From positions 368,045,704 through 368,109,703 of the forward strand of contig CM062297.1 of assembly GCA_031216915.1 (NCBI GenBank): DNA of 64,000 nucleotides. Reading direction: 5' to 3'. The notes under the pieces are model-generated. The model was not told the origin of the DNA. It did not search any database and saw only the letters and a list, made by a program, of their open reading frames with translations. Positions 45,265 to 55,748 of the stretch are shown here, in pieces. Position numbers and translations under genes: made by a program. The DNA comes from Pictodentalium vernedei. Lineage: Eukaryota > Mollusca > Scaphopoda > Dentaliida > Dentaliidae. Each line of letters begins with the position of its first letter. Position 1 is the stretch's first letter.

Positions 45265-45925
45265 TTTCTATTCTTAAGGGTGGTAACGTGCAAGAGACAT
45301 GGCGAATTTGTAGACAATTTATAGTTCATGAACGATTGTGTAACCTCCTCAATAATTCATATTCCTATACAGTTTCTTGGGAGGTCCTCAAGCTTCACAA
45401 AAACCTGCAAATTATTGGATGGTAGGTCTCCACAGCACTTTTTCTCAGTATATACTGTCTTTGAATTGTAGAAGAATAAGACAGTCTGTGTATTGCTTCA
45501 GACTAGTGGCAGAGACCATTGTGAATTTCAGCCCATTTTCTCCTTTAGTCATGACAATCTTCGTTACTGTACTTTATGATGATTTTTTCACAGAGATTTT
45601 CTTCGCGGTCCACATGGAGTGGGTAGGGAATCTATTCTCAATGTGAGTAAGTCGACACTTGTCCTAATTTCCACCTACTTTTTACCAATTCCCAAATCCG
45701 CAAATCACCATTAACCCTTAGTGCCTATTCTACCGTACCACAACTTTTATACAGGCAATCGAGACTTGACTGGAGACTAGTCCAGGGTAATTTTGTCATT
45801 GTCTGGAAGAGTTCTGCCCACCACTCCAGGTAGATGTACCAGTTTTGTGGTGTCAAAATTTGATTAAAATCGAATTAGGCCTAAACAGTGAGACATTAAT
45901 GACAGATGAACATCAAGTCTAGAAA
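45265..45925 (+). repeat. Dispersed repeat R2, copy 2
   Basis: Parallels 32290-33245 with the palindromic insertion and G-rich tract absent. It begins with the same LINE-derived sequence ('ctattcttaagggtggtaacg') as copy 1. Confidence 0.7.
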
Positions 45926-47002
45926 ACGGTTCATATCATGGATAACAAGATAATGTTACGTCACGTGCATTTCGTTTTAAAGAAACCAATAATGCCCCCA
46001 TAAAGTCGATCTTCTGGTTTTCATGCCATTTATGTACCAATTCATGTGGGCGGGAGGTTTTTTATTTTTTTATTTTTTCAATTATCTCTTTGCCATCAAA
46101 AGTTCATGTTCTTGTTTTTTTTTTGTTTTAAGTCTCATAATCTACAGAATAGCATGTGTAGTGGTGTATTCGTCATTGGGTGCAACAAGGCTTTGCAATG
46201 ATAAAGCACCGTAAAGTCTTGGTGCACTCAAGGGACACATTTATCAATTTTATTAACTTGGGTAAAATATATTTTATTTTTTTAAGTTTGCATTGGTTAT
46301 AGAAAGAGATTAAGCGGTAGCCAAAAGAACCATGCGGAAGAGCGTGAGAAAGAGATTTCGAACTTTTTTTAGGCCTTAACAATAACTTGTTAGATAATGC
46401 AACACAACAATACGACCTTTAAACAGTGATAAATCTAAATAGTTTCAACTCACCTGTTTTAAAAACCTTCGACGAGCTCTCAATCTTTTCAATGAAATGC
46501 CTATGACATGGAGGCATATACGTCCTCATCACATTCAGAAAATCCCGTTTATCTGAAAATAAAAAAAAAAACAAAATAATAATACAGATCCTGTCAGACA
46601 GCAGATTCCACCACCTACGGTCATCCTCAAATATGTTTGTCGCATGGTCTGATCGAGTTTCCTACTATTTCAGACTTTCAGGCACAATCAACTAAATGAC
46701 ATACCGGAAGTGATTCCGTTTGTACGTAGTTATAGGTGTATATTTTTCTCATATGTGACCATTATGACGTTCGTGTAAAAAAATATATATGATTGCATCA
46801 TTTTAATTTGGGCATTCAAACATCTTTGTCAAGTACAGCCCTTCAGACAACTTTTTCTGGCATCACAAATGGAAGTCATGCAAGAAATAGAAGAGAACAA
46901 CCGACAGGAAGGAAACTACTGGTCGCGGACATTTTTTTTCAGGGAATTCCCAACAAAAACCCATAAATAGTCAATTGTAATTTTTAGGGCCAACAATTAT
47001 CG
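45926..47002. other. No gene seen
   Basis: T-rich and A-rich stretches with frames under 70 codons and no domain. Confidence 0.4.
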
Positions 47003-47145
47003 ATTTATTGGTGTTTTAAGGTCACATATTTCTGCACAATGGCTAACCATGACCGTGACAGTTTTACGGGTGGAAGAAGCCGGAGTACCCAGAGAGAACC
47101 ACTGAGCAACGGCGAGCAACTGTCAGCTCCCAGGCCCAACAATTA
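47003..47145 (-). mobile_element. SINE 3' fragment
   Basis: The minus strand carries the SINE tail region and body up to 'gagcaactgtcagctccc'. The tRNA-like head is missing. Confidence 0.7.
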
Positions 47146-47461
47146 ATATAAATGTTTATTCTATGTTTTTTTTAAAAGATATCGATAAATTTTTTACCGA
47201 TATTTTTCTATATCTATCGTCACGATAGATATTAGGGAATATCCCTCTGTAGATTAATCGAATCACGCAAGAAAATTAGAACGAAATTACTCCGCCGACG
47301 AACGTATTTTATATATGTCCAATACACGCAGCAGAGTTATTCCCCTTACATCACATCGCGTATCGATTTTCTGAAAGTCTGCATGTTTGTGCCATTGTGG
47401 CAAAAGTTGCTCAACAAATTTGACATCACATCACGTATCGATTTTCTGTAAAAATATAAAA

Positions 47462-47770
47462 CAATGGACCAATTTGGGAAATTTAATTTAATGGGAGAGG
47501 GTTTTTTTTTAAAAGTATATTCGATGAAATGGTGGACAACACGGCCGAATTATGGGCCGCTGAATTTTTATTGCCAGCTGACAAAGACTGTGATTTTAAC
47601 ATGGGATTGGGAGAGCCAGCGGCAACGGAACCCACAATTGACGGGTCATTCCAAATTTTCGCAACAAAAACCTCAAAAGAAACCACAAAATACAATACAA
47701 ACAATGAGTGGAGATAAATGCCACAATGAAAAGGATCGTGTTCATTGTTGACATTAATGAAAGTCAAGAA
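47462..47770. other. Opposing open frames, no domain
   Basis: Frames of 94-95 codons on both strands (47464-47751 plus, 47767-47483 minus) overlap completely. Neither matches a family I know, so I do not call a gene. Confidence 0.4.
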
Positions 47771-47857
47771 AAAAATTTTACAGATCCTGCATAAATATCA
47801 AAAAAAAAACTTGTTCAACCTTAAGTTATAATATAAGATGATTATTGAAACACATTG

Positions 47858-47992
47858 AGCCATGCAGAATACATTAGGCAGCCAACATAGAGCCATGCAG
47901 AATACATTAGGCAGCCAACATGGAGCCATGCAGAATACTTTAGGCAGCCAACATTTGGGCCATGCAAAATACATTAGGCAGCCAACATTTTC
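47858..47992. repeat. Tandem array, four units of about 32 bp
   Basis: GAGCCATGCAGAATACATTA plus GGCAGCCAACAT is repeated four times with few changes. Confidence 0.9.
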
Positions 47993-48244
47993 AAAGGGGG
48001 TGATAAAAGTGAGGGGATGAATCACAGACCTGGTGGTATTGAAATGCCCAAGTGGTAGTTTGTAAAAAGAAATACATGTAACCTGTAAGCACAGGAGGCC
48101 CTATATAAGTACATGGATAGTGGATTATGATCAAATCACCTAGGCAGGTGGATTGTCCGCGCATTTTGTCCCAAATTAAGAGAAGATACGTAGGTTTTCT
48201 GTTTGCATAGTAGAAAATAAAGAATGAGTTGCTGGAATGAGATA

Positions 48245-48400
48245 TAGAATTTTCACGAGCGGCTGGAAGCCGCGAGTGAAAAGTTAAATTCCATTTCAGC
48301 CACTAATGAGATAATTGTGTGAAAAATATACATGTTTCGAGGATATCTACACTTTTTGAATGGATACCAAAATTATTTCATGAGTGAGGATTGAAGGATT
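48245..48400. repeat. Palindromic 'tttcacgagcggctg' repeat
   Basis: TTTTCACGAGCGGCTGGAAG faces CCGCGAGTGAAAAG; followed by 'tttcagccactaatgagataat'. The same words occur at 48715-48835 and 52930-53015, so it is a small palindromic repeat family. Confidence 0.6.
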
Positions 48401-48403
48401 TAC

Positions 48404-48665
48404 ATGTGTAGAGTGATTTTATGCAGACAAAAAAAATATCCCTATGACCACACACCCACTCCAAGTAGCGGTGGGGTGTGGTCATAGGCGTTTTTTCATA
48501 GCGGTAAAGAAACATTTTCTCATTAAATCACTCTTAATCCCACAAAATGCATTTTAGAGCCAAAAATTTAAAAAATGCCTAATTGACCGCCATGTGGCCA
48601 TATCGAAGATAAATCGTTATATCTTTCACTTGTGGGATATGATTTTTCTTTACCCACTGTATTTG
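48404..48665. repeat. Direct repeat block Z, copy 1
   Basis: 'gatttacatgtgtagagtgattttatgcagac', then 'cctatgaccacac...gtggggtgtggtcataggcg' (a hairpin), then 'gataaatcgttatatctttcac'. Copy 2 lies at 49129-49585, interrupted by one of the 150-bp inverted repeats. Confidence 0.7.
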
Positions 48666-48709
48666 AGTGAGTATCGAAATTAGCTCATGAGTGTCTATAA
48701 AGGAATTTT

Positions 48710-48965
48710 AGTTTTCACGAGCGACTGAAATTCTTTTGCAGCCACGGATGCTTTTGAGTGGATACCAGGATAATCTCATTCGTGGCTGCAAGGAAATCTA
48801 CGTTTTCACTCCCGGCTTTCCGATACTCACTGAAAAACAGAAGATATTATTTTTATTATACGCGATGCGTTGTTTTTATCGCGATTAAAAACGATGGAAG
48901 GTGGCCTCTTTTATGCAATCATTACTGCGAAGTGGAGAATAGGTATCCTCTATATTTCCACGAGT
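48710..48965. repeat. Copy of a dispersed palindromic repeat
   Basis: It shares 'cattcgtggctgcaaggaaat', 'cgatgcgttgtttttatcgc' and 'gaggt.tcctctat' with 52790-53050, the latter partly in inverse order. Confidence 0.55.
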
Positions 48966-49128
48966 AGCAAAGCCACGAGTGGAAAAATGTAATTTTTTCA
49001 TGTTCATGAATGAAATATTTCGGTATTCTTTCCAAAAATGTAGATTTCCTTTTTATTATAAGTCATTGTTCACTTGGGGAGGGGGAGGGGGGGGGGGGGG
49101 GGGTTGTGCTCCAAAATGCAGTTTGAAG

Positions 49129-49585
49129 GATTTACATGTAGAATTATTTTATGCAGACAAAAATTTCTCGCTATCTTTTAAAAAGTACGTTCGTCGGCGG
49201 AGTAATTTCGTTCTAATTTTCTTGCGTGATTTGATTGATCTGCAGAGGGATATTCCCTTATATCTATCGTGACGATAGATATAGAAAATATCGGTTAAAA
49301 ATTTCTCGCTATCTTTTAAAAAACATGAATAAAAAATTACTCCTATGACCACACCCCAACCCCAAGAAGCGGTAGGGGTGTGGTCATATGCGGTTTTTTT
49401 TTTGTTTTTTTTTCATAGTGATAAAGAAACATTTCCATATAAAATCACTCTAAATCGTTCAAGAAGCATTTTGGAGCAAAAAAAAAAAAAAAATAAATGC
49501 TTAATTGACCCCCATGTGGTCTATAGTGAAGATAAATCCTTATATCTTTCACCAGTGGGATACAGTACAATTTTTCTCTTATTCA
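49129..49585. repeat. Direct repeat block Z, copy 2, interrupted
   Basis: Matches 48404-48665 but is split after 'gcagacaaaaa' by 49161-49323. The intruding block starts and ends with the same 24 bases (AATTTCTCGCTATCTTTTAA core). A G run lies just upstream at 49086-49104. Confidence 0.65.
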
Positions 49586-49659
49586 TATTTCATAAAATTT
49601 AATGTGATAGCATATAATAAAAGAAAATATAGAGGATACCTAGTGTTTTTTCAGTTACT

Positions 49660-49860
49660 CTTTACCTGAACAAATCATCCAAAACCGCCTGCATAAAAAA
49701 AAATTAACATGCTATTTTTTTTCATTTTTCTCTGCCAAACCATAGCTTATAACCCCTCACTGGAACAAGCTCTTTGGGCTCATTCCAATGAGGGGTCATA
49801 AGCTATGGTTTGGAAGAAAAGTTTGTTTTTTTTCGTCTGCAACTAGTGTTAGGTAATGGG
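49660..49860. mobile_element. TTAA palindromic MITE, family A
   Basis: TTAC on the left and TTAA (49861-49864) on the right flank TCTTTACCTGAAC and GTTAGGTAATGGG. The core CCATAGCTTATAACCCCTCA faces TGAGGGGTCATAAGCTATGG with the loop CTGGAACAAGCTCTTTGGGC region. Confidence 0.75.
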
Positions 49861-49971
49861 TTAATAATCAGTGATTAATCAAAACATCAACATTAGGGAT
49901 ACCGGTAATATAAAAAAGTTTTGTTTACTGTTGAATGGTATAGCCAAACATACATGTAGTATACATTTTAA

Positions 49972-50260
49972 CCCTTTACCTAACGTAACGGCCAACACCG
50001 ACCAGCGCTACACAAGAAAATCAACATTAAATTTTTAAAATATTGTAATTTTTTGCTTCCAAAATATAGGTTATGACCCCTCATAACTTCAATGAGAGGT
50101 CATAACCTATGTTTTGGAAGCAAAAATTGAAATTTTTTAGTTATACGAGATTGTTTCAATGAGAGGTCATAACCTATGTTTTGGAAGCAAAAATTTAAAA
50201 TTTTTAGTTATACGAGATTTTTTTTACGATTGTCGTCTGCTACTAGCGTTAGGTAAAGGG
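49972..50260. mobile_element. TTAA palindromic MITE, family A, internally duplicated
   Basis: TTAA then CCCTTTACCTAACGTAACGG; the right end GTTAGGTAAAGGG is followed by CTAA. One half of the core ('tcaatgagaggtcataacct' to 'tatacgagatt') is present twice in tandem, about 70 bp apart, which explains the extra length of 289 bp. Confidence 0.75.
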
Positions 50261-50568
50261 CTAAAACAACTTTTCACAGTACTGTACATGTATATACATG
50301 CTCATAAATTCACAGGAGTTTGCAATGTTCAGGGGAAAATTTGAAGTGACAGGTAAGAAAAAAATCCACCTGTCATGTGTGACAGGTAGAAATTTTAAAA
50401 CATTTCAAGGCCTGATGTCTGCTGAGGTCTGATGTTAGTTGTCGATATTCATTTTTGCGATTATTCTCTGAAGATAATTACGGCATGGGTTCCCAAGAAA
50501 AACGGAGGGAGGAAAGCTTTAGATTTATAAAAATGAAAGGGTTGAACAAGTTAAATAAATTAAATTTG
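50261..50568. other. No gene seen
   Basis: A 61-codon frame overlaps the MITE and has no domain. A short CACCTGTCATGTGTGACAGGT hairpin lies near 50370. Confidence 0.4.
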
Positions 50569-51021
50569 GGTTCGACGATTTATCCCATAGATACCCCATA
50601 GAGCATCACAGGTTCCCCACAGAACATCGTGGAGCCATACACAAACATTATCGCACCCTTCAAGTGCCACTTTACGAAAGTTACTTCACTTGGTCGAGTC
50701 GGTGGAATAAGACGACAAATAACGAAAAATACGTTTATATATATTTATCCACAACTAAATTATCAAATATTTTCAATGAACATGTCTTGATGTTGTTGGA
50801 ATAAAATTGAAAATATTTGGTAATTTAGTTGTGGATAAACATAATATAAAAGTATGTTTCGTTATTTGCCGTCTTACATGTATTCAAACCGACTCGACCA
50901 ACTGAAGTAACTTTCGTAAACTGGCACTTGAAAGGTGCGATAATGTTTGTGTATGGCTCCATGATGTTCTATGAGGTATCTGCAATGCTCTATGCGGTTC
51001 TATGGGGTAAATCGTCGAACC
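50569..51021. mobile_element. Foldback MITE with arms over 200 bp
   Basis: GGTTCGACGATTTA at the left faces TAAATCGTCGAACC at the right, and pairing continues inward through 'gagcatcacag', 'ggagccatacacaaacatta', 'aagttacttca.ttggtcgagtcgg' and 'tccacaactaaattaccaaatatttt'. Arms are about 90 percent identical, with a loop of about 40 bases near 50795. The open frame in the right arm has no domain. No target duplication was found. Confidence 0.8.
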
Positions 51022-51129
51022 GTTACATTTTAATACTTATGCAGAATGTAGGGATGGTAATAGTGGATTTTGTACTTTGTCAGACAGATTTACATGTAGT
51101 CGCATATCTGAAGATGGCATTGCAACATT

Positions 51130-52465
51130 CAACCTGCAACAGGAGAATGAATCGACAAGAAGAAAGACGGGCGATGATATAAATTTGTTGAAAACTTTTC
51201 TGTATGAAAGAGGCGATTGACGATACCCAGAAATCATTCCTCCCAATGAACTTTGTGGTATACTATCAGAATTTGTTTTGTTGGTGAAAAAAAGGATGGG
51301 AGTGAATATGAGCCTGTGTCACTACGAGCATTCTTATCCTCTAAGACCGCTATCTACGTCAAAAGAACTATCCAGTCTCTATTATAAATGACCATCAGTT
51401 CTCGGCATGCCGAGAAACACTCAAAAATAAACAAAAACAGTTGAAATCGATGGGTAAAGGAAATAAAGAGAGAGCAGCTGACTCATTATCGAAGGACGAT
51501 ATAGACCGCTTTTATGAAGCTAAAGTTCTTGGACCTTTCACACCCAGATCATTACTGAACTCTATGTGGCTAATGTGCACAATGTATTTTGGAATGCGCA
51601 CAGGGGTGGAAACTCATTCTCTGAAATGGGGAGATATTGAGATTAGAGAAGACGACGAGGGACATGAATATGTAATATATACCAAGAACGGCAGACCAAG
51701 ACAAGGACAGGGGAAAATCCACGTGATTTTCGCAAGACGAAACCAAGAGCATATGCCACTGATGACACAATGAAGGACCCTGCTAGGTTATATCGTCTGT
51801 TTGACGCAAGACGCCCCATTCAAGGAAAGACCCCGGACAGTCAATTCTTTCTGGCTATCAATCATCAGGGTTGGTTGAAAGGAAAGCCATGGTTTAAGAC
51901 AAATGCACTTGGCCTGAACTCTATTTATGCAATGATGAAAATTATGTTACACGATGCCAACATTGAAAGTGACAAAAGACTTACCCCGTACAGTGTTCGC
52001 AAACATCTAATTCAGACCCTTAATGATGAGGGGGTTCCTCCACATCAGATCATCCAAATTTCTGGTCACAAGAATGTGAACAGCCTGCTGAATTATTCCA
52101 AGGTAAATCCAGAGCAAAGCAGGCAAGTCACTTTTGTCTGGAAATGAGTCTGACACCATTCAAAATCAGCCATCACTTGTGAGTAAAAAATCTCAACACA
52201 ATCAATCATCTACTTTTGCACATAAATCTCCATGTGGCACTTCGTCATTCTTTGCAACCGAAACAACTGATGTTAACACCAGTTCCACCATCGATTCTCG
52301 TTGTCGTACCGACGTGGCAACACCCATTTTAGTGGGAACACGTTCATTGCACAGGTAAATGTGTATTATAGCTCGTCTCAAAGTAACAAATTTAGTGTTG
52401 CGAATAGTCCACAAAGGAAGTACAAGAAAATCCGACTCATAGATAGTGACAGTGACAGTGAATGA
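51130..52465 (+). pseudogene. Crypton-type tyrosine recombinase (DUF3504 family), decayed
   Basis: This family cuts and rejoins DNA through a catalytic tyrosine; relatives include the domains captured in animal ZMYM and QRICH1 proteins. The N-terminal region is seen as ERGD and IIPPNELCGILSEFVLLV, then DGSEYEPVSLRAFLSS, then CRETLKNKQKQL. The core has GMRTGVETHSLKWGDI (first catalytic Arg), TPYSVRKHL (second Arg), IQISGHKN and LLNYSK with the nucleophile Tyr. The tail may end RLIDSDSDSE at 52465, before AATAAA at 52585. At least three frame changes (near 51290, 51342 and 51735) and a stop near 51217 break it, although all visible catalytic residues remain. The longest open pieces are 51441-51773 and 51770-52147. 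No element ends were identified; Cryptons lack inverted repeats. Confidence 0.85.
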
Positions 52466-52779
52466 CAAATATGCTAAAAACAATTTGAACATTTGAAAAA
52501 TCCTCATTCGTCCTTCATTGAATATTTTGTGAACTGTGTCATGCTTGTGTGCATCTGCGCAGTGCACTTTTGTTATTATTTTTGAATAAATGTGCCACCC
52601 ATTGTTTTTGGGGAATGTCATAAACCACTTTCACACGCGTTCATTGATTTTGTGTGCGTAACTGACAATATAACCATTTTCTAAGGGGATTTATGTGGAA
52701 CTATTTTGTTGTGTGGTAGTTTGCTTTTGAAATCGGGGCCAATAAGTAAATGGATCAATTGCGTCAGCTGATTTTTGTT
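52466..52779. other. Probable 3' flank of the Crypton
   Basis: It contains AATAAA at 52585-52590. Nothing else recognisable. Confidence 0.4.
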
Positions 52780-53055
52780 GACATTGTCATCATTTTCTCC
52801 ACCTCGGGTTTTTGATTGCAATAAAAACTCCACATTACCTCTTTTAATCGCAACAAAAACAACGCAACGCATATAATGAAAAGAATACCTACTGTTTTTG
52901 AGTGAGTATCGGAATTACCTCATTCGTGGCTGCAAAGAAATTTAATTTTTCACTCGCGGCTTTCAGCCGCTCGTGAAAACTAATATTCATTTTCAGCCAC
53001 TCATGAGATAATTCCGATACGCACTCAAAAACTGTAGGTATCTTCTATTTCTTCC
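52780..53055. repeat. Palindromic repeat with long arms
   Basis: GATACCTACTGTTTTTGAGT-type text at 52884 and 'gagtatcggaattacctcattcgtggctgcaaag' face 'cagccactcatgagataattccgatacgcactcaaaaactgtaggtat' at 52997-53045. The centre pairs TTTTCACTCGCGGCT with AGCCGCTCGTGAAAA. Related blocks lie at 48245 and 48710. Confidence 0.75.
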
Positions 53056-53180
53056 ACCTACTGATATCGTAAATATATAGACCTGAATGTGGTTCCCAGT
53101 ATGCCACGTGCCATTGAAAACTATAACATATTTCTTCATTTAGATAATATTTACAGAAATAAACTTTTGGTTATTGCTAA

Positions 53181-53398
53181 CCCTTTGCACTCTGGTGGTC
53201 TCTTCTATATCTGTTGAATGACAACAATTGGAAGAGTCCTTATTCATTATTTAGGGGTAGACCAAGTAGTATTTTCAACGTGCAGCTTTGAGGTTGCACG
53301 TTGAAAATATTGTTTGGTCTACCAGCATCCATCCTATTTAATGAAATTATGACGTATCATTTACCTGGACGAAAAAGCGGTCGCTTGGGTTCAAATGG
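53181..53398. mobile_element. TTAA palindromic MITE, family C, copy 3
   Basis: CTAA and TTAA (53399-53402) flank CCCTTTGCACTCTGG and GGGTTCAAATGG. The core TATTTTCAACGTGCAG...GCACGTTGAAAATA and the subterminal GAAAAAGCGGTCGC identify family C. Confidence 0.75.
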
Positions 53399-53402
53399 TT
53401 AA

Positions 53403-54173
53403 TTTCTTATCTTTGTTAGTTTTTTAATAATATTCTGGCTTCGGAAAACATTTCACATTGTGTTTTGCAATTTTAGAAGAAAAAGCCTCAATTTTCCCAG
53501 AAAAGGCAACCGTGACACATTGATGTGACATTGACAAAACACAGACTTTTTCCAACACTTCCACAACAACTACTTCTATGGTATCACATAACACTATTAA
53601 GATGTCTGAAACCACCATATATTGATTCTGTGCTGGTCTGTTTGAGCTGCAAGTACCCATAATTGTACTTTCACAACTTTCGTTTCAACCCTCATGAAGA
53701 TCCATTCTGACAAAAAAACTTAAATTTTAGCGAATAGCTTTTTAAAGAGATGAACCAGAAAGCTGATTCAAGAGAAGTCACATATGAAGAGAAATGTAGT
53801 ATTGATTGATGTTTGATAAATTTGGAAAATGGGTGGGTGGGTGAGAGTCAGCGGTCAATTACTGGAACTGTAGAACAAAGCATTGCTCCCAGTGTCAATA
53901 TCAAGTCAGATTAGGCAGACAAGTTTTCTTATTGATAATATCTAATTTTCTGGTTTTCTGACCAAACTAATACACGTGTGGACGCATTTAATCCAAGCAC
54001 GGACGGGTTGACTCAAAACACAGTCCCAGAATGATGCGAGGAGGTCAAAATGTTTAAAAGTGGTTGCGGGGAAAACTAAAACAAAGATCCCTAGACGCCC
54101 TGAGTGATTATCCACAGCCATTTCCCTAACAAGTATTTAGTTCCACAGAACTATAATTTTACGAGAAACATAA
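53403..54173. other. No gene seen
   Basis: A 78-codon minus-strand frame at 53424-53660 shows no domain. Nothing else recognisable. Confidence 0.4.
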
Positions 54174-54179
54174 GCTGCC

Positions 54180-54524
54180 AGTAGTATGCCAGGGACTTTT
54201 CACACCTATTCTGCAGGACCTCGATGCAGGACCTCGGAAGCGACGTCATGGTCACATAACAACCCCATGCTGCCATAGAAACCAACACGGCGGCCTCCAG
54301 CATACAAAATGGACTACAGAAACGCGTATCACCCTAACAACACGCGCTGCTCATGCACACTTGGACCATGTATCACTATGGTAATGACGTCACGACGTAG
54401 CCGCTCACACGGGGCACCATGACACCACAATATTGCGCCACTGGGTCACGTAACATGACGTCACTTCCGAGGTCCTGCACCAAGGTCCTGCAGAAAAGGG
54501 GTGAAAAGCCCCTGACATACTACT
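54180..54524. mobile_element. MITE with 6-bp target duplication
   Basis: The ends AGTAGTATGCCAGGGACTTTT and AAAAGCCCCTGACATACTACT are inverted, and pairing continues through CTGCAGGACCT...GGTCCTGCAG and GGAAGCGACGTCATG...CATGACGTCACTTCC. The hexamer GCTGCC lies immediately outside on each side (54174-54179 and 54525-54530). It is 345 bp long with no coding sequence. Six-base duplications are unusual; IS3EU-like elements are one known match. Confidence 0.75.
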
Positions 54525-54530
54525 GCTGCC

Positions 54531-54772
54531 AACAGCAACAACAACAACAAATGACAAAAAATTGTAACAATAATGAAAAGTAATCTACCACGTAACAGAT
54601 AATTCATTTATTGACAAACGAATAATCGTTTTGGACAAATTAACTGATCGAAATCCAAAAATACATTTTTACTACTCATTATCGGGTGTGTCGTCCTCTG
54701 ATCTGTAAACGCGTTAGAGACCTCCGCCTCATATTGTGAATTGGAGAACGAACTTGATCCTGACCAACTTGA
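54531..54772. other. Spacer
   Basis: No feature seen. Confidence 0.4.
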
Positions 54773-54811
54773 TTTTTTTAAAATTTATTTATTTAATTTA
54801 TTTATTTATTT

Positions 54812-54858
<47 letters not shown>

Positions 54859-55048
54859 TTGTGGTTTGACGACACTTTCTACATTAGGGTCAGTTTTACG
54901 GGTACAGGAAGCTGGAGTATTCGGAGAGAACCACCGAGCAACTGTCAGGCTTCCCAACATACTAATTCCACACAAGCAGGGTTAGCATTGGTTAAAACCT
55001 CTCGGCTTGCAACCTACATCTCTACCTTCTGAGCCAACGCGCCCCCGA
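54773..55048 (-). mobile_element. SINE with expanded ATTT tail, internally deleted
   Basis: On the minus strand the SINE body is followed by a tail of (AAAT)n, here a (TTTA)n run at 54785-54858. The middle between the tRNA-like head and 'gcttgtgtggaattag' appears shortened. The run explains the open frame rich in Leu, Ile and Phe, which is not a gene. Confidence 0.7.
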
Positions 55049-55201
55049 CCAACTTGATCCCATTCCTAAACAATATTACACTAAAAATTCTTACCAGCTT
55101 GATATTTCCCGGAGTCGCAGTCACGCTCAGGAGCAGATATAATTCTGCCTCCACCCTAGGGCATTGTAAATGTGTGTTTAAAGTGTCTAAATGTCGCTTA
55201 A
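55049..55201. other. Spacer
   Basis: No feature seen. Confidence 0.35.
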
Positions 55202-55402
55202 CCCTTTACCTAAATGTCGATGACATTTGCAAACAAAATTCATGAATAATAATAAGATTTTTTCATTTTTTGCGCAAAACTCATAGCTGATGATCAGGTC
55301 ATAATCTATGTTTTTGAGACAAAAAATGAAAAATAATGAAAATTGAATGGTATTTTTTTATGAAAACGCTGGCCGTTTTTGTCCATTATGTTGGGTAAAG
55401 GG
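55202..55402. mobile_element. TTAA palindromic MITE, family A
   Basis: TTAA at 55198-55201 and 55403-55406 flanks CCCTTTACCTAAATG and GTTGGGTAAAGGG. The central palindrome is shortened ('catagctgatgatcaggtcataatctatg'). Confidence 0.8.
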
Positions 55403-55406
55403 TTAA

Positions 55407-55748
55407 TAAACTAATCTAACGCATAGTCCTTATGTAATACATATTGCTAGTCAATTCGTGATTTTCAAAACACTATCCCTGGCCAACGTCTTGGTCTCTA
55501 GAGTGGTCAGGCTTGCACTAAAACCGACTTCAAAATTAACATTTTTGTCCAACTTTGGGTATTCATGTCTTTTGTTTTCATAAAACATACGGTCAAAAGT
55601 ACTTTCGAAAAAGTTCGGGAAAACTGGAGTGATTCAAAACTCTTTGTGCAGCATTTATGAAATCACTGTCGAAAATAAAATGTATCAAAATGGAGTTTAT
55701 TGGTACACAAGAAGCATTGTATGAAATGTCAACCAAATGCATCTATAG
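55407..55748. other. No gene seen
   Basis: Unremarkable spacer. Confidence 0.4.

Larger units (their letters stand above)
47164..49326. mobile_element. Composite element bounded by about 150-bp inverted repeats
   Basis: 47164-47312 and 49178-49326 are inverted copies: GAACGAAATTACTCCGCCGA facing TCGGCGGAGTAATTTCGTTC, plus GATATAGAAAAATATCGG-like ends and TTTTAAAAGATA/TATCTTTTAAAA termini. The 1.9-kb middle has no recognisable transposase; it has a four-unit tandem array, TTTTCACGAGCGGCTG-type palindromes, and one copy of a block that recurs around the right end. No target duplication was identified. Confidence 0.55.

Noticed and set aside
51441-52147. Two long frames overlapping as ATGA at 51770, looking like translational coupling
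   Set aside because: In-frame recombinase similarity (KPRAYATDD) extends upstream of the second ATG, so the overlap is a product of a frame change near 51735, not two genes.
54785-54858. Hydrophobic Leu/Ile/Phe-rich peptide
   Set aside because: Translation of the SINE's (TTTA)n tail.
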